64,000 nt of DNA, from assembly GCA_963768415.1 (NCBI GenBank), contig CAVYHX010000013.1, positions 12,752-76,751 of the forward strand. Reading direction: 5' to 3'. Position 1 is the stretch's first letter; each line of letters opens with the position of its first letter. Both the position numbers and the translations under genes were made by a program. This DNA is from CAVYHX01 sp963768415. Its GTDB lineage: Bacteria; Pseudomonadota; Gammaproteobacteria; UBA9214. This document shows, piece by piece, positions 35,664-44,504 of this stretch. The notes below the pieces were generated by a model that was given only the letters and a program-made list of their open reading frames with translations, searched no databases and was not told where the DNA came from.

Positions 35664-36314
35664 TTATTTACCCGGCACGTTGCCCCACAGGTATTTGTGC
35701 AGCTGCAGTTGCAGCCGGACGGGCAGCTGGTCATGCAGGATCCAGTCGGCGAGTTCGGTGGCATCCTGCTGACCGTAGCTCGGGGACAGCAGGATTTCAC
35801 AACGATTAAGGAGTTGACGGTCGCGGATGACCTCCTTCGCCCACTCGTAATCGGCGCGGTCGCAGATGACGAACTTGAGCTGGTCGTGTGGCCCGAGGTG
35901 CGCAAGGTTCTCGTAGCGATTGCGCTCCATTTCCCCGGAGCCCGGTGTCTTCAGGTCCATCACCTTGATCACGCGTGGATCGACAGCGGCAATATCCAGC
36001 GCACCACTGGTCTCCAGCGATACATGGTAACCGGCATCCGCGAGTGATATCAGCAGTGGCAGGCAATTCTTCTGGGCCAGCGGCTCGCCGCCGGTGACGG
36101 TGACATAGCGGGTGTCATACGCCTTTATGCGGCTGTGGATCCCGGTCAGCGTCATCCACTCCCCGCCGGTGAAGGCATACTCGGTGTCGCAATAACCACA
36201 ACGCAGCGGGCACCCGGTGAGGCGCACGAACACCGTCGGGCAGCCGACGGTTGTGGACTCGCCCTGCAGGGAGAAGAAGATCTCGGTGATGCGCAGCTGG
36301 TCGGGTTGGGGCAT
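35664..36314 (-). CDS. queE: 7-carboxy-7-deazaguanine synthase QueE
   Basis: The product has 216 residues. The radical-SAM cysteines are in GCPLRCGYCDTEYAF (CxxxCxxC), preceded by FFSLQGEST, with TVTGGEPLAQ and LETSGALD further on. It rearranges 6-carboxytetrahydropterin to 7-carboxy-7-deazaguanine in the queuosine pathway. The gene belongs to the tol-pal-cpoB-queE-queC order common in gammaproteobacteria. Confidence 0.95.
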   Translation of the reverse strand: MPQPDQLRITEIFFSLQGESTTVGCPTVFVRLTGCPLRCGYCDTEYAFTGGEWMTLTGIHSRIKAYDTRYVTVTGGEPLAQKNCLPLLISLADAGYHVSLETSGALDIAAVDPRVIKVMDLKTPGSGEMERNRYENLAHLGPHDQLKFVICDRADYEWAKEVIRDRQLLNRCEILLSPSYGQQDATELADWILHDQLPVRLQLQLHKYLWGNVPGK

Positions 36315-36399
36315 GAGGTGAATGGTAATACAAGCGCACGGGTAAATAACCGCCTGAGGAGCAGGGTCAAGAGAATTTGCAATCGATGATTTTTAAATG

Positions 36400-36604
36400 A
36401 TGCTACCTGTAGGAGTACCCGATTAAGCGCCGGGCATAAACGCCGCCCTTCGGCGCGATTGGTGGTTAAAACTATCGCGGCCAGGAGGCCGCTCCTACAG
36501 GGGAATCTGTTTAGATTATTTGTGGACCTAATGCCCTTCCTTTTTCATTCGCTGCAGGCGCTCCTCGGCCAGGAGGCCGCTCCTGCGGAATCGTAGGTTC
36601 CGGC
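36400..36604. repeat. Palindromic repeats and duplicated cpoB tail
   Basis: A two-hairpin repeat (about 36410-36502) is followed by 36527-36573, a copy of the last 47 bases of cpoB including its stop (2 mismatches against 36604-36650). The copied tail joins a palindromic repeat half at GGCCAGG. Confidence 0.85.
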
Positions 36605-37441
36605 CTAGTGCCCTTCCTGTTTCATTCGCTGCAGGCGCTCCTCGGCCAGGCGGGCAGGCGTGCTGCCAGGATACGTCTCGACCACGCCGGTCAATGCCGT
36701 GCGGGCTGCATCCCAGTCTTTCAGCTCGTAGTGGATGAAACCCGTCTTCAGGCGGCTATCGGGCAGTTTGGTGCTTTGCGGGTGATCAACCGCCAGCTGC
36801 GCGAACACCGCCAGGGCAGCATCAAAGTCACGTGTCACGTAATAGGTCTCGCCCAGCCAGTAACTGGCGTTGCCGGCATATTGACTGCCTGGATGACTGG
36901 TCAGGAACTTCTTGAAGGCCTGTGCCGCGTCCGCATAGCGGCCTTCACGCAGGATCGCGAGTGCCGCATCGTACTCGAGCTTTTCTCCCGCCACGGCGGG
37001 GGTTGCAACGACCGGCTGCCGGGGACTGGGCGGCGCGACCGGCGTACCACCGGCAGGCACTGATCTGACCGGGGTACCCGTGGCAGGGGCGGGTGTAATC
37101 GGCATGGCGCCGGCAGTCGGTGGCGGCACAACACCCGGGACGGATTGCGACTCGAGCTGTTGCAGGCGCCGGTCCATGTCCAGGTATAACTCCCTCTGGC
37201 GGCGTTGCATGTCGTCCAGCGTATGCGTCTGCACCTCCAGATCACCGTGCAGCCGCTGGAAATCGCGCTGCAGCTGGTCGATGCGGTTCAGCATATCCAT
37301 CATCCCGCGGGAATCCAGTTTGCGTTCGAGGCTGTCGAGCCGCGCCTGGGTTGTGGCATCCGCGGCAATGGCCGCCTGGGTCGTGACGACTGTGCATGCA
37401 AACAGGGCCGCCGCGGCAACCAGTGGTAACTTGCCGATCAT
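36605..37441 (-). CDS. cpoB: Cell division coordinator CpoB (YbgF)
   Basis: The product has 278 residues. Its signal peptide ends near AAIAA, a trimerising coiled coil follows (DSLERKLDSRGMMDMLNRIDQLQRDF), then a Pro-rich linker, then TPR repeats (YDAALAILREGRYADAAQAF). CpoB links peptidoglycan synthesis with outer-membrane constriction through TolA. ATG 37441 is chosen because the signal peptide starts there and it avoids overlap with pal. It is the last gene of the tol-pal cluster. Confidence 0.93.
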   Translation of the reverse strand: MIGKLPLVAAAALFACTVVTTQAAIAADATTQARLDSLERKLDSRGMMDMLNRIDQLQRDFQRLHGDLEVQTHTLDDMQRRQRELYLDMDRRLQQLESQSVPGVVPPPTAGAMPITPAPATGTPVRSVPAGGTPVAPPSPRQPVVATPAVAGEKLEYDAALAILREGRYADAAQAFKKFLTSHPGSQYAGNASYWLGETYYVTRDFDAALAVFAQLAVDHPQSTKLPDSRLKTGFIHYELKDWDAARTALTGVVETYPGSTPARLAEERLQRMKQEGH

Positions 37442-37451
37442 GGCGCGCAAC

Positions 37452-38000
37452 CTAGTAGACGATCTGGACACGGCGGTTCAGCCGCCATGCAGTTTCACTT
37501 TGTCCTTCCGCGGCCGGCTTTTCCTCACCGTAACTGATAGTGGTGATCTGCCGGTATGGGGCACCGTTCAGTTCCAGCAACCGGCGGACTGAATCGGCAC
37601 GCCGGTCGCCGAGGGCGATATTGTATTCACGCGATCCGCGTTCATCGGTATGACCCTCGAGTGCCATGATCGCATCGCTGTTGGCTGCCAGGTAAGCGGC
37701 ATGCGCAGCCAGTATGTCCTGACTGTCGGCCGTAACTTCCGCGCTGTCATATTCGAAGTAAATGACGCGGCGCGAAAGCAGGCTGTTCGGATCATTCAAT
37801 GCCGCGGCGGAAAAATCGGTTGCTCCGGCCGCGCCGCTCGTGACAGCACCGCCGGTACCTCCAGCGCCCCCGCCGAGGACAGTGCCACGGTCCTCGACCA
37901 CAACACCGCTGCCGTCGGATTTCGGGACACCCGTTGAACTGCAGCCGGACAGGAGAGCAATCAATGCCACTGCTATCAACCTGTTCATGTTCAATTTCAT
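37452..38000 (-). CDS. pal: Peptidoglycan-associated lipoprotein Pal
   Basis: The product has 182 residues. The lipobox is LIALLSGCSS, a Gly/Ala/Thr-rich linker follows, and the OmpA-like domain carries IYFEYDSAEV and GHTDERGSREYNIALGDRRA. Pal anchors the outer membrane to peptidoglycan and binds TolB. ATG 38000 has GGGAG 7 bases upstream; a GTG at 38003 is possible. Confidence 0.95.
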   Translation of the reverse strand: MKLNMNRLIAVALIALLSGCSSTGVPKSDGSGVVVEDRGTVLGGGAGGTGGAVTSGAAGATDFSAAALNDPNSLLSRRVIYFEYDSAEVTADSQDILAAHAAYLAANSDAIMALEGHTDERGSREYNIALGDRRADSVRRLLELNGAPYRQITTISYGEEKPAAEGQSETAWRLNRRVQIVY

Positions 38001-38048
38001 CACTCTACTCCCTGGTTATGGAACACGCTGTTCGAATCTGTTAACCCG

Positions 38049-39347
38049 TCACTGTTTATCGTATGGCGACCAGACGGGCTCGCGGACATTACCAGCTGTC
38101 AGCGACAGGCGCTGGCGGAACCGGCCATCTACGGAGACGGCCGCCAGCACCTCGCGGTTACCCGCGCCTGTGGCATAGATAATCATACTGCCATTGGGCG
38201 AGAAACTGGGTGACTCGTCCTGACTCCCGTCGGTTATTACCTGGAATACCCCGCTATCCAGATCAAGGACCGCAATCCGGTACCTGCTCCCTGCGCCATG
38301 CACCATAGCAAGTTTGCGCCCATCCGGCGAGACGTCGGCACCCGCATTATAATTGCCTTCGAACGTCACCCTGCGGGCCTCCCCGCCCGAGGAGGCGATA
38401 CGGTACAGCTGGGGAGAGCCGCCACGGTTCGAGGTAAAGTACAGCGTCTTGCCGTCCGGGGCCCAGGCCGGCTCGGTATCGATAGCGGCATTATTGGTCA
38501 GACGCTTTAATGCCCTGCTGTTCAGGTCCATAACATAGATTTCCGCATTGCCGTCCCGTGACAGGGTCAGGGCGATACGCTGATTATCCGGCGACCAGGC
38601 CGGAGCACCGTTGATACCCTCGAAGGCGGCCAGCTTGCGGCGTACTCCGGTAGCCACGTTCTGCTCATATATCTCCGCTGCCTTGTTCTCGAAGGTCACA
38701 TAGGCCACCTGTTTGGCATCCACTGACCAGCTGGGCGACATCAAGGGCTGATTTGACTTCAAAATCGTCTGTGGATTGTAGCCATCCGAGTCTGCAACCA
38801 ACAGGGTAAATAACTTGTTCTCGTTTCTCCCGGTCGTGGTGATATAGGCAATCCGGGTATTGAAAGCGCCGCGTTCACCGGTCAACTGCTCGAAGATCAG
38901 ATCGCTGATATGGTGAGCCACACGCCGCAGGTCCTTGCCACTGGCCGGGAAACTGTATCCGGCCAACTGTTTGTTGCGGTATACATCGAATAGCTGATAC
39001 TGCACGGCATACTGCCCGGCGCCGGTCTCCCTGATCTGCCCGATCACCAGGTTATCGACATTCACCATGCGCCAGTTGTGAAACTGCACCTCTTCGCCGC
39101 TCGTGGGATGCGCGACCAGGTCCTGGTCACGCAGTGGCGTAAAGCGGCCACTGCGAGCCAGATCAGCGGAAATAATCGCCGCGATATTCTCCGGTGCGTC
39201 CGCGCCCGGACCATTCCAGCCGAACGGCACCACGGCAATCGGCAGCGCGCCTTCGATGCCCTGGGTGATTTCAATTGTCAGGGCGGCATTCGCCGTCCCG
39301 GTAAATACCAGCAGGCTGAACAGTATTGCGCGATAGTAGTTTTTCAT
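38049..39347 (-). CDS. tolB: Tol-Pal translocation protein TolB
   Basis: The product has 432 residues: a signal peptide (LLVFTGTANA), an N-terminal domain (IAVVPFGW, IISADLARSGRF) and a six-bladed propeller with repeats such as SPSWSVDAKQVAYVTFENK, PAWSPDNQRIALTLSRDG and EPAWAPDGKTLYFTSNRGG. It is periplasmic and partners Pal and TolA. ATG 39347 starts the signal peptide; the frame is open further upstream only because of the 56-base tandem repeat. Confidence 0.95.
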   Translation of the reverse strand: MKNYYRAILFSLLVFTGTANAALTIEITQGIEGALPIAVVPFGWNGPGADAPENIAAIISADLARSGRFTPLRDQDLVAHPTSGEEVQFHNWRMVNVDNLVIGQIRETGAGQYAVQYQLFDVYRNKQLAGYSFPASGKDLRRVAHHISDLIFEQLTGERGAFNTRIAYITTTGRNENKLFTLLVADSDGYNPQTILKSNQPLMSPSWSVDAKQVAYVTFENKAAEIYEQNVATGVRRKLAAFEGINGAPAWSPDNQRIALTLSRDGNAEIYVMDLNSRALKRLTNNAAIDTEPAWAPDGKTLYFTSNRGGSPQLYRIASSGGEARRVTFEGNYNAGADVSPDGRKLAMVHGAGSRYRIAVLDLDSGVFQVITDGSQDESPSFSPNGSMIIYATGAGNREVLAAVSVDGRFRQRLSLTAGNVREPVWSPYDKQ

Positions 39348-39419
39348 ATGCTTCGGGTACCTTAACTGCAGTTGTAAAGAAATACAGGTTAATGCGGTTA
39401 CTTCATAGATCAGGTTGTT

Positions 39420-39592
39420 GTGCCTGATGGGCGCGCTGCGCTTCGCCCATCCTGCGTAAAATGGCAATTCTCGTTGTGCCTGATGGGCGCGCTGCGCTTT
39501 GCCCATCCTGCGTAAAATGGCAATTCTCGTTGTGCCTGATGGGCGCGCTGCGCTTTGCCCATCCTGCGGGATATGCCATTTCATGTAGGTTG
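39420..39592. repeat. Three tandem 56-bp palindromic repeats between tolA and tolB
   Basis: Units start near 39425, 39481 and 39537, each with TGATGGGCGCGCTGCGCTTT and CCCATCCTGCG, a hairpin (GGGC-GCGCTGCGC-TTTGCCC). The first two are followed by TAAAATGGCAATTCTC. A further hairpin, GTTGGGCGAAGG...CGCGCCCAAC, lies at 39588-39620. They sit in the operon spacer. Confidence 0.85.
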
Positions 39593-39667
39593 GGCGAAGG
39601 AACGCAGTGACGCGCCCAACATAGCTGTGCCTTGACCATCCTTCGTTTCAGGTCTGAATACCCTCCA

Positions 39668-40549
39668 TCAACTGGGTTTGAACACAAACCGTAAATCACG
39701 AAAATAACTGAACATGGCCGGATCTTTCGGTAATGGCAATGGCGCGGCCTTGTATACAGCGGTTTCGACCGAGCGATCGAAAACCGCATCACCGCTGCCC
39801 TTTATTACCTTCACACCCGCCACGTCACCACCGGGTATCAAGCTGACCTGCACCACACAGGACAGGCCCCGGGGACTGCCTGCCGGCCGCAGCCAGTTAC
39901 GCGTAACCTTTTCCTGAATATAAGCCACATATTCCGATACCACTCCCTGCGCACGTTCCTCTTCCTGCTCGGCGGCCAGCTGCGCCTGCAGCGCCTGTTC
40001 CGCCTCACGCTGGCGGATGGCAGCCGCGGCCTTTTCCTTTGCCTCCTGTTCCGCTTTCAGCTTGGCCTCGGCCGCTGCCTTTTCCTTCGCGGCCAGCTCG
40101 GCCTTCTGTTTCTTCTCCGCCTCAGCCTTCTGCTTCGCGGCCAGCTCGGCCTTCTGTTTCTTCTCCGCCGCTGCCTTTTCCTTCACCGCCAGCTCGGCCT
40201 TGCGCTTCTTTTCCGCCTCAGCCTTCTGCTTCGCGGCCAGCTCGGCCTTCTGTTTCTTCTCCGCCGCTGCCTTTTCCTTCACCGCCAGCTCGGCCTTGCG
40301 CTTCTTTTCCGCCGCTGCCTTTTCCTGCGCAGCCAGCTCGGCCTTGCGCTTGTCCTCCGCCAGCTGGCGCTGTTTTGCGGTTGCCTCCAGTTGCTCGCTG
40401 TCGACGAGCCGGGCCTGGATCGGCTGACTCGCCGGCGTGGTGACCTTGGGTGTCCAGTCCAGGCTGATCACCAGCAATACCAGCAGCACCAGGTGCATCA
40501 GTACCGCGTACGTGACGGCACGGGGATTCTCGCGAATGGCCTGCCACAT
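39668..40549 (-). CDS. tolA: TolA envelope-spanning protein
   Basis: The product has 293 residues. One N-terminal membrane helix (LMHLVLLVLLVISLDW), a long Ala/Lys/Glu helix made of near-identical 13-residue repeats (KAAAEKKQKAELA type), and a C-terminal domain (YIQEKVTRNWLRPAG, VQVSLIPGGDVAGVKVIKGSG) are seen. It bridges the TolQR motor to Pal/TolB. The repetitive DNA of the helix may vary in copy number. Confidence 0.94.
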   Translation of the reverse strand: MWQAIRENPRAVTYAVLMHLVLLVLLVISLDWTPKVTTPASQPIQARLVDSEQLEATAKQRQLAEDKRKAELAAQEKAAAEKKRKAELAVKEKAAAEKKQKAELAAKQKAEAEKKRKAELAVKEKAAAEKKQKAELAAKQKAEAEKKQKAELAAKEKAAAEAKLKAEQEAKEKAAAAIRQREAEQALQAQLAAEQEEERAQGVVSEYVAYIQEKVTRNWLRPAGSPRGLSCVVQVSLIPGGDVAGVKVIKGSGDAVFDRSVETAVYKAAPLPLPKDPAMFSYFRDLRFVFKPS

Positions 40550-40557
40550 AGTAATGC

Positions 40558-40983
40558 CTAGTTTTCCGGAGGCTCCGTGACCAGGCCAACATTGGGCACG
40601 CCGGCCTGTTGCAGCAACACCATTGCCGCAACCACGGTACCGTAGTCCACCGCATGATCACCCCGCACCAGCACACTCCGGTCGTGGCGCCGCCGGATTA
40701 CGGCAGCGACCTTCTCCACCAGGGTTTCCGCGTCCACCGGATCATTCGGCGTAGTGCCGATATTGAGATACATGCGCCCCTCGGCATCGACATTCACTAC
40801 CAGCGGTTCCTGTTGATCCGCGGGCAACACCTCGGCCGAGGCCTGCGGCAAATCGACCTTCACACCCTGTGTCAACAGCGGTGCCGTAATCATGAAGATG
40901 ACCAGCATGACGAGCATGACATCGATATACGGCACGACGTTGATCTCGGCCATGGGTTTTTTGCGGATACGCTGCCGGGCCAT
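40558..40983 (-). CDS. tolR: TolR, proton-channel subunit
   Basis: The product has 141 residues. One membrane helix contains the functional Asp (INVVPYIDVMLVMLVIFMI), followed by the periplasmic ExbD/TolR domain. It forms the proton-driven motor with TolQ. It lies 8 bases upstream of tolA. Confidence 0.95.
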   Translation of the reverse strand: MARQRIRKKPMAEINVVPYIDVMLVMLVIFMITAPLLTQGVKVDLPQASAEVLPADQQEPLVVNVDAEGRMYLNIGTTPNDPVDAETLVEKVAAVIRRRHDRSVLVRGDHAVDYGTVVAAMVLLQQAGVPNVGLVTEPPEN

Positions 40984-41009
40984 GGTCTGTTCAATTCCGC
41001 CGGAAATAA

Positions 41010-41684
41010 TCAGTCATGGGCCTGGCGCTGCAACACCGTGGAAAACTCTTCGAGAAAGTTGTCATAGCGATTGATCAGCCGCTCCACATCATGTGAATAG
41101 CGGTTATAGGCAATCACGGCCGGGATGGCCGCAAACAGGCCCATGGCCGTGGCGATCAGGGCCTCGGCAATCCCCGGTGCGACCATGGACAGCGTCGCCT
41201 GCTGGGCATTACCCAGGCCGCGGAAGGAATTCATGATACCCCACACGGTGCCGAACAGACCGACATAGGGACTGGTGGAACCGACGGTGGCGAGAAACGA
41301 TAGATGCGTTTCCAGAAATTCGGTTTCGCGTGACAGTTCGACGCGCATGACGCGCTGTGCTCCCTCCACAACCGCGCGGGGATCCGCCCCCGACTGCTGG
41401 CGCAGGCGCGCGAATTCACTAAAACCGGCATGAAAGATACCGGCCATTCCCATGGCGTCTTCGCCATCCTGGGATACTTCGTGATACAGGCCGGCCAGAT
41501 CTCCATCGGACCAGAAACGGTTCTCGAACTCGTTCGCTGCCTGTGCCGCTGTCCGCAAGGCGCTGCGGCGGCGGAAGATCATGGTCCAGGAGACCATCGA
41601 GACCACCAGCAGCAACAGCATCACCAGCTGCACCACCAGGCTGGCACCGGCAATCAGATGAAAGAAAGACATGTCAGCTGACAT
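41010..41684 (-). CDS. tolQ: TolQ, proton-channel subunit
   Basis: The product has 224 residues with three membrane helices: the N-terminal one, and two in the second half (LSFLATVGSTSPYVGLFGTVWGIM and EALIATAMGLFAAIPAVIAYNRY). ATG 41684 follows AAGGAG by 7 bases and overlaps the ybgC stop by 11 bases. Confidence 0.95.
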   Translation of the reverse strand: MSADMSFFHLIAGASLVVQLVMLLLLVVSMVSWTMIFRRRSALRTAAQAANEFENRFWSDGDLAGLYHEVSQDGEDAMGMAGIFHAGFSEFARLRQQSGADPRAVVEGAQRVMRVELSRETEFLETHLSFLATVGSTSPYVGLFGTVWGIMNSFRGLGNAQQATLSMVAPGIAEALIATAMGLFAAIPAVIAYNRYSHDVERLINRYDNFLEEFSTVLQRQAHD

Positions 41685-42087
41685 CCGGTAACTCCTTGTA
41701 TATTGAATCCGGGATAGGTAGCGGGCGCAAGGTGTCGGAATCCAGGCAGGCGATTTTTATGCGTCCGGTACACAGCGGGCCCTGGGTATCCCCGCTGCGG
41801 GTAACGGCCTGGTCAAAGACCAGGCTGGCGCGGCGCCGCTGCACCGGCAACACGCTGACAGCCAGCTGGTCATTGAAACGCGCCGGGCGCAGAAACTCAA
41901 GACTGGCTGAACGTACCGCGAACAGTATTCCCGCCTCCTGGCGCAACCGATCCTGCTCAAAACCCAGTTTTCGCATCCATTCAGTCCTGGCACGCTCCAT
42001 GAAGCGCAGATAATTGGCGTAATACACCACGCCGCCGCTGTCGGTATCTTCGTAATAAACTCGCACCTGCCATTGAAAACCAGTCAC
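41674..42087 (-). CDS. ybgC: Acyl-CoA thioesterase YbgC
   Basis: The product has 137 residues, a hot-dog fold with YYEDTDSGGVVYYANYLRFMERARTEW, including the catalytic Asp. It is the first gene of the tol-pal operon. It hydrolyses acyl-CoA thioesters; its tie to Tol-Pal is through conserved gene order. Confidence 0.93.
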   Translation of the reverse strand: MTGFQWQVRVYYEDTDSGGVVYYANYLRFMERARTEWMRKLGFEQDRLRQEAGILFAVRSASLEFLRPARFNDQLAVSVLPVQRRRASLVFDQAVTRSGDTQGPLCTGRIKIACLDSDTLRPLPIPDSIYKELPDVS

Positions 42088-42207
42088 CTCGAACCGCTCC
42101 AGCGCAATGCTTCATAGTGACCGCAATTCACCCGGATAATTCCGTGTAAATTGCGACAATCAGGACTACAGATGCGGATACGGAAAATAAAGACGTCATG
42201 CAATCAT

Positions 42208-43281
42208 TCAGTGCGGGTGATCCTCGTCGTTGTCGCCATCAAACAGACCCGGCACGTCACCCGCTGGATGCAGCGGCTGCACGGGCGGAGTCAAGCCGCA
42301 ATGGACCCATGCATTGCGCGTGGCGACACGGCCACGCGGCGTGCGCATGATGAATCCCTGCTGGATCAGGTAGGGTTCCAGTACATCCTCGATGGTCCCG
42401 CGCTCCTCACCGATGGCAGCCGCCAGACTGTCCACACCCACCGGACCCCCGGCAAACTTTTCGATGATGGTCAGCAGCAACTTGCGGTCCTGGGCGTCGA
42501 AACCCTGGTCGTCAACATTCAGCATCGTCATGGCACGATTGGCCACCTCCAGCGTGATCCTGCCATCGGCCCTGACTTCCGCAAAATCGCGCACCCGGCG
42601 CAACAGGCGATTGGCAATCCGCGGCGTGCCGCGCGAGCGGCGTGCCAGCTCCTGCGCGCCTGCCGTATCGATATCGATCTCCAGAATGCCGGCGGCGCGT
42701 CGCAGGATCGTCGCCAGGTCGTCGGTACGGTAGAACTCCAGGCGCTGCACGATACCGAAGCGGTCACGCAGCGGTGAAGTCAATAATCCCGCCCGGGTGG
42801 TGGCGCCGACCAGCGTAAACGGCGGCAGGTCGAGCTTGATGGAGCGCGCGGCCGGCCCCTCGCCGATCATGATGTCCAGCTGAAAATCCTCCAGCGCCGG
42901 GTAGAGAATTTCCTCCACCACCGGACTGAGGCGATGGATTTCGTCCACGAACAGCACATCGTTGGGTTCGAGGTTGGTCAGCAGCGCGGCCAGGTCACCC
43001 GCGCGTTCCAGCACCGGACCCGAGGTGTGGCGCAGGTTCACGCCGATTTCGTTGGCGATAATATGCGCCAGCGTGGTCTTGCCCAGGCCCGGGGGGCCGA
43101 AGATCAGGGTGTGGTCCAGCGCATCGCCGCGCGCCCGCGCCGCCTCAATAAAAATCTCCATTTGTTCAGAGACTTGCGGCTGACCCACATAATCCGCCAG
43201 GCGCTGCGGACGCACGCTGCGATCGAGGACTTCGTCCTCACTCGAACCTTTGGGGGCCACCAGCCGGTCGGCTTCAATCAT
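42208..43281 (-). CDS. ruvB: Holliday junction helicase RuvB
   Basis: The product has 357 residues. Walker A is FGPPGLGKTTLAHI, Walker B LFVDEIHRLS, sensor 1 GATTRAGLLTSPLRDRFG, and the C-terminal winged helix has PYLIQQGFIMRTPRGRVAT. It drives branch migration with RuvA. It ends with an acidic/His tail. Confidence 0.97.
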   Translation of the reverse strand: MIEADRLVAPKGSSEDEVLDRSVRPQRLADYVGQPQVSEQMEIFIEAARARGDALDHTLIFGPPGLGKTTLAHIIANEIGVNLRHTSGPVLERAGDLAALLTNLEPNDVLFVDEIHRLSPVVEEILYPALEDFQLDIMIGEGPAARSIKLDLPPFTLVGATTRAGLLTSPLRDRFGIVQRLEFYRTDDLATILRRAAGILEIDIDTAGAQELARRSRGTPRIANRLLRRVRDFAEVRADGRITLEVANRAMTMLNVDDQGFDAQDRKLLLTIIEKFAGGPVGVDSLAAAIGEERGTIEDVLEPYLIQQGFIMRTPRGRVATRNAWVHCGLTPPVQPLHPAGDVPGLFDGDNDEDHPH

Positions 43282-43319
43282 AGGGGGCTAGTGTCGGGGC
43301 TGCGCCGCTTCGAATCAAG

Positions 43320-43913
43320 TTATTGCACCGTCGCCTGCAGGGCCTGGCGGATGATTTCCTCCGAGGACAGATCCACCGTGGGGATGGTGCGCACCATGCG
43401 GCTGGCCTCCTGGGGCTTGTAGCCCAGTCCGACCAGGGCGCTGACCGCCTCTTCCACGGGATTCGCCACCGCCGCGGCCTCACCCGCTGCCACCACGGGC
43501 GTCTCCGCAGTCAATTTCAGCCGGTCGCGCAGTTCGATAATCAGGCGCTCCGCGGTTTTCTTGCCGATACCGGGCAGGCGCACCAGGGCATGGGTATCGC
43601 CGGCCTGCACGCACAGCGTAAAGGCGCGCGCATCCATGCCGGACAGGATGGTGAGTGCCAGGCGCGCACCGACGCCGTTGACGCGCAACAGGTTGCGGAA
43701 CAGGTCACGGTCCGTAAGCCGAAGAAAACCGTAGAGGGTGTGGGCATCTTCACGCACGGCCAGGTGGGTGTACAGCGTGACCTCGGCACCGACGGCGGGC
43801 AGGTCATAGAATGTCGTCATGGGCACATCCACTTCATAGCCCACGCCCTGCACATCCAGCAGCAGTCCCGGAGGCTGCTTGCCCAGTATCCTGCCGCGCA
43901 GCAGTCCGATCAT
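43320..43913 (-). CDS. ruvA: Holliday junction protein RuvA
   Basis: The product has 197 residues. It has the OB-fold start MIGLLRGRILGKQPP, helix-hairpin-helix motifs (VNGVGARLALTIL, LPGIGKKTAERLIIELRD) and a C-terminal domain that contacts RuvB (EEAVSALVGLGYKPQEASRMV). It overlaps the ruvC stop by four bases. Confidence 0.97.
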   Translation of the reverse strand: MIGLLRGRILGKQPPGLLLDVQGVGYEVDVPMTTFYDLPAVGAEVTLYTHLAVREDAHTLYGFLRLTDRDLFRNLLRVNGVGARLALTILSGMDARAFTLCVQAGDTHALVRLPGIGKKTAERLIIELRDRLKLTAETPVVAAGEAAAVANPVEEAVSALVGLGYKPQEASRMVRTIPTVDLSSEEIIRQALQATVQ

Positions 43914-44422
43914 TGCAGTGCCCGCCCGCGCCGCGGGCGCGCCATGCGTTGGCCGGTTGCACTGACATGATGATGACAGATCGCCACCGCCAGGGCGTCC
44001 GCGGCATCATGCGGCGGCCGCTCGCGCAAACTCAGCAAGACACAGATCATGTGCTGTACCTGTTCCTTGCTGGCACCACCCGAACCGGTCACGGCCTGCT
44101 TGATCTCGCGCGCGGCGTACTCCGCCACCGGCACACCGCGGTGGACACCGGCACAAATCGCCGCACCGCGCGCCTGCCCGAGCTTCAGCGCGGAGTCGGC
44201 GTTCTTGTTCATGAACACGCGTTCGATGGCCAGTTGCTCAGGATTGTACTCGTCAATAATGCTGCCCAGCTCGCTGAAGATAGTGCCCAGCCGCGGGGCC
44301 AGTTCATCGCCCTTGATACGGATACAGCCACTGGCCACGTAGACGCTCTGTCCGGCATCCTGTTCGATAATCCCGTAGCCGGTGACGCGCGAGCCGGGAT
44401 CGATGCCGATGATACGGATCAT
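43910..44422 (-). CDS. ruvC: Holliday junction resolvase RuvC
   Basis: The product has 170 residues. The catalytic acidic residues are in IIGIDPGSRVTGYG, LAIERVFMNKNADSALKLGQARG and DAADALAVAICHHH. It cuts Holliday junctions in concert with RuvAB. It is the first gene of ruvCAB here. Confidence 0.97.
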   Translation of the reverse strand: MIRIIGIDPGSRVTGYGIIEQDAGQSVYVASGCIRIKGDELAPRLGTIFSELGSIIDEYNPEQLAIERVFMNKNADSALKLGQARGAAICAGVHRGVPVAEYAAREIKQAVTGSGGASKEQVQHMICVLLSLRERPPHDAADALAVAICHHHVSATGQRMARPRRGRALQ

Positions 44423-44504
44423 GCAGGCGGCCTGCTGGTGGCCAATGTAATGCAGTATGTATCCGCCATTGATCGCAGCCTATCCATAGACCTCTCGTGT
44501 TACT

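Noticed and set aside
34629..35905. Series of 68-98 residue open frames on both strands
   Set aside because: They are by-products of the 85-base period (one more than a multiple of three) and repeat the same peptide; none has a ribosome site.
39348..39584. N-terminal extension of TolB
   Set aside because: The extra 79 codons are the translated 56-base tandem repeat and place the signal peptide internally.
40017..40443. Plus-strand Ser/Ala/Phe- and Pro-rich frames
   Set aside because: They are antisense to the TolA helical repeats.
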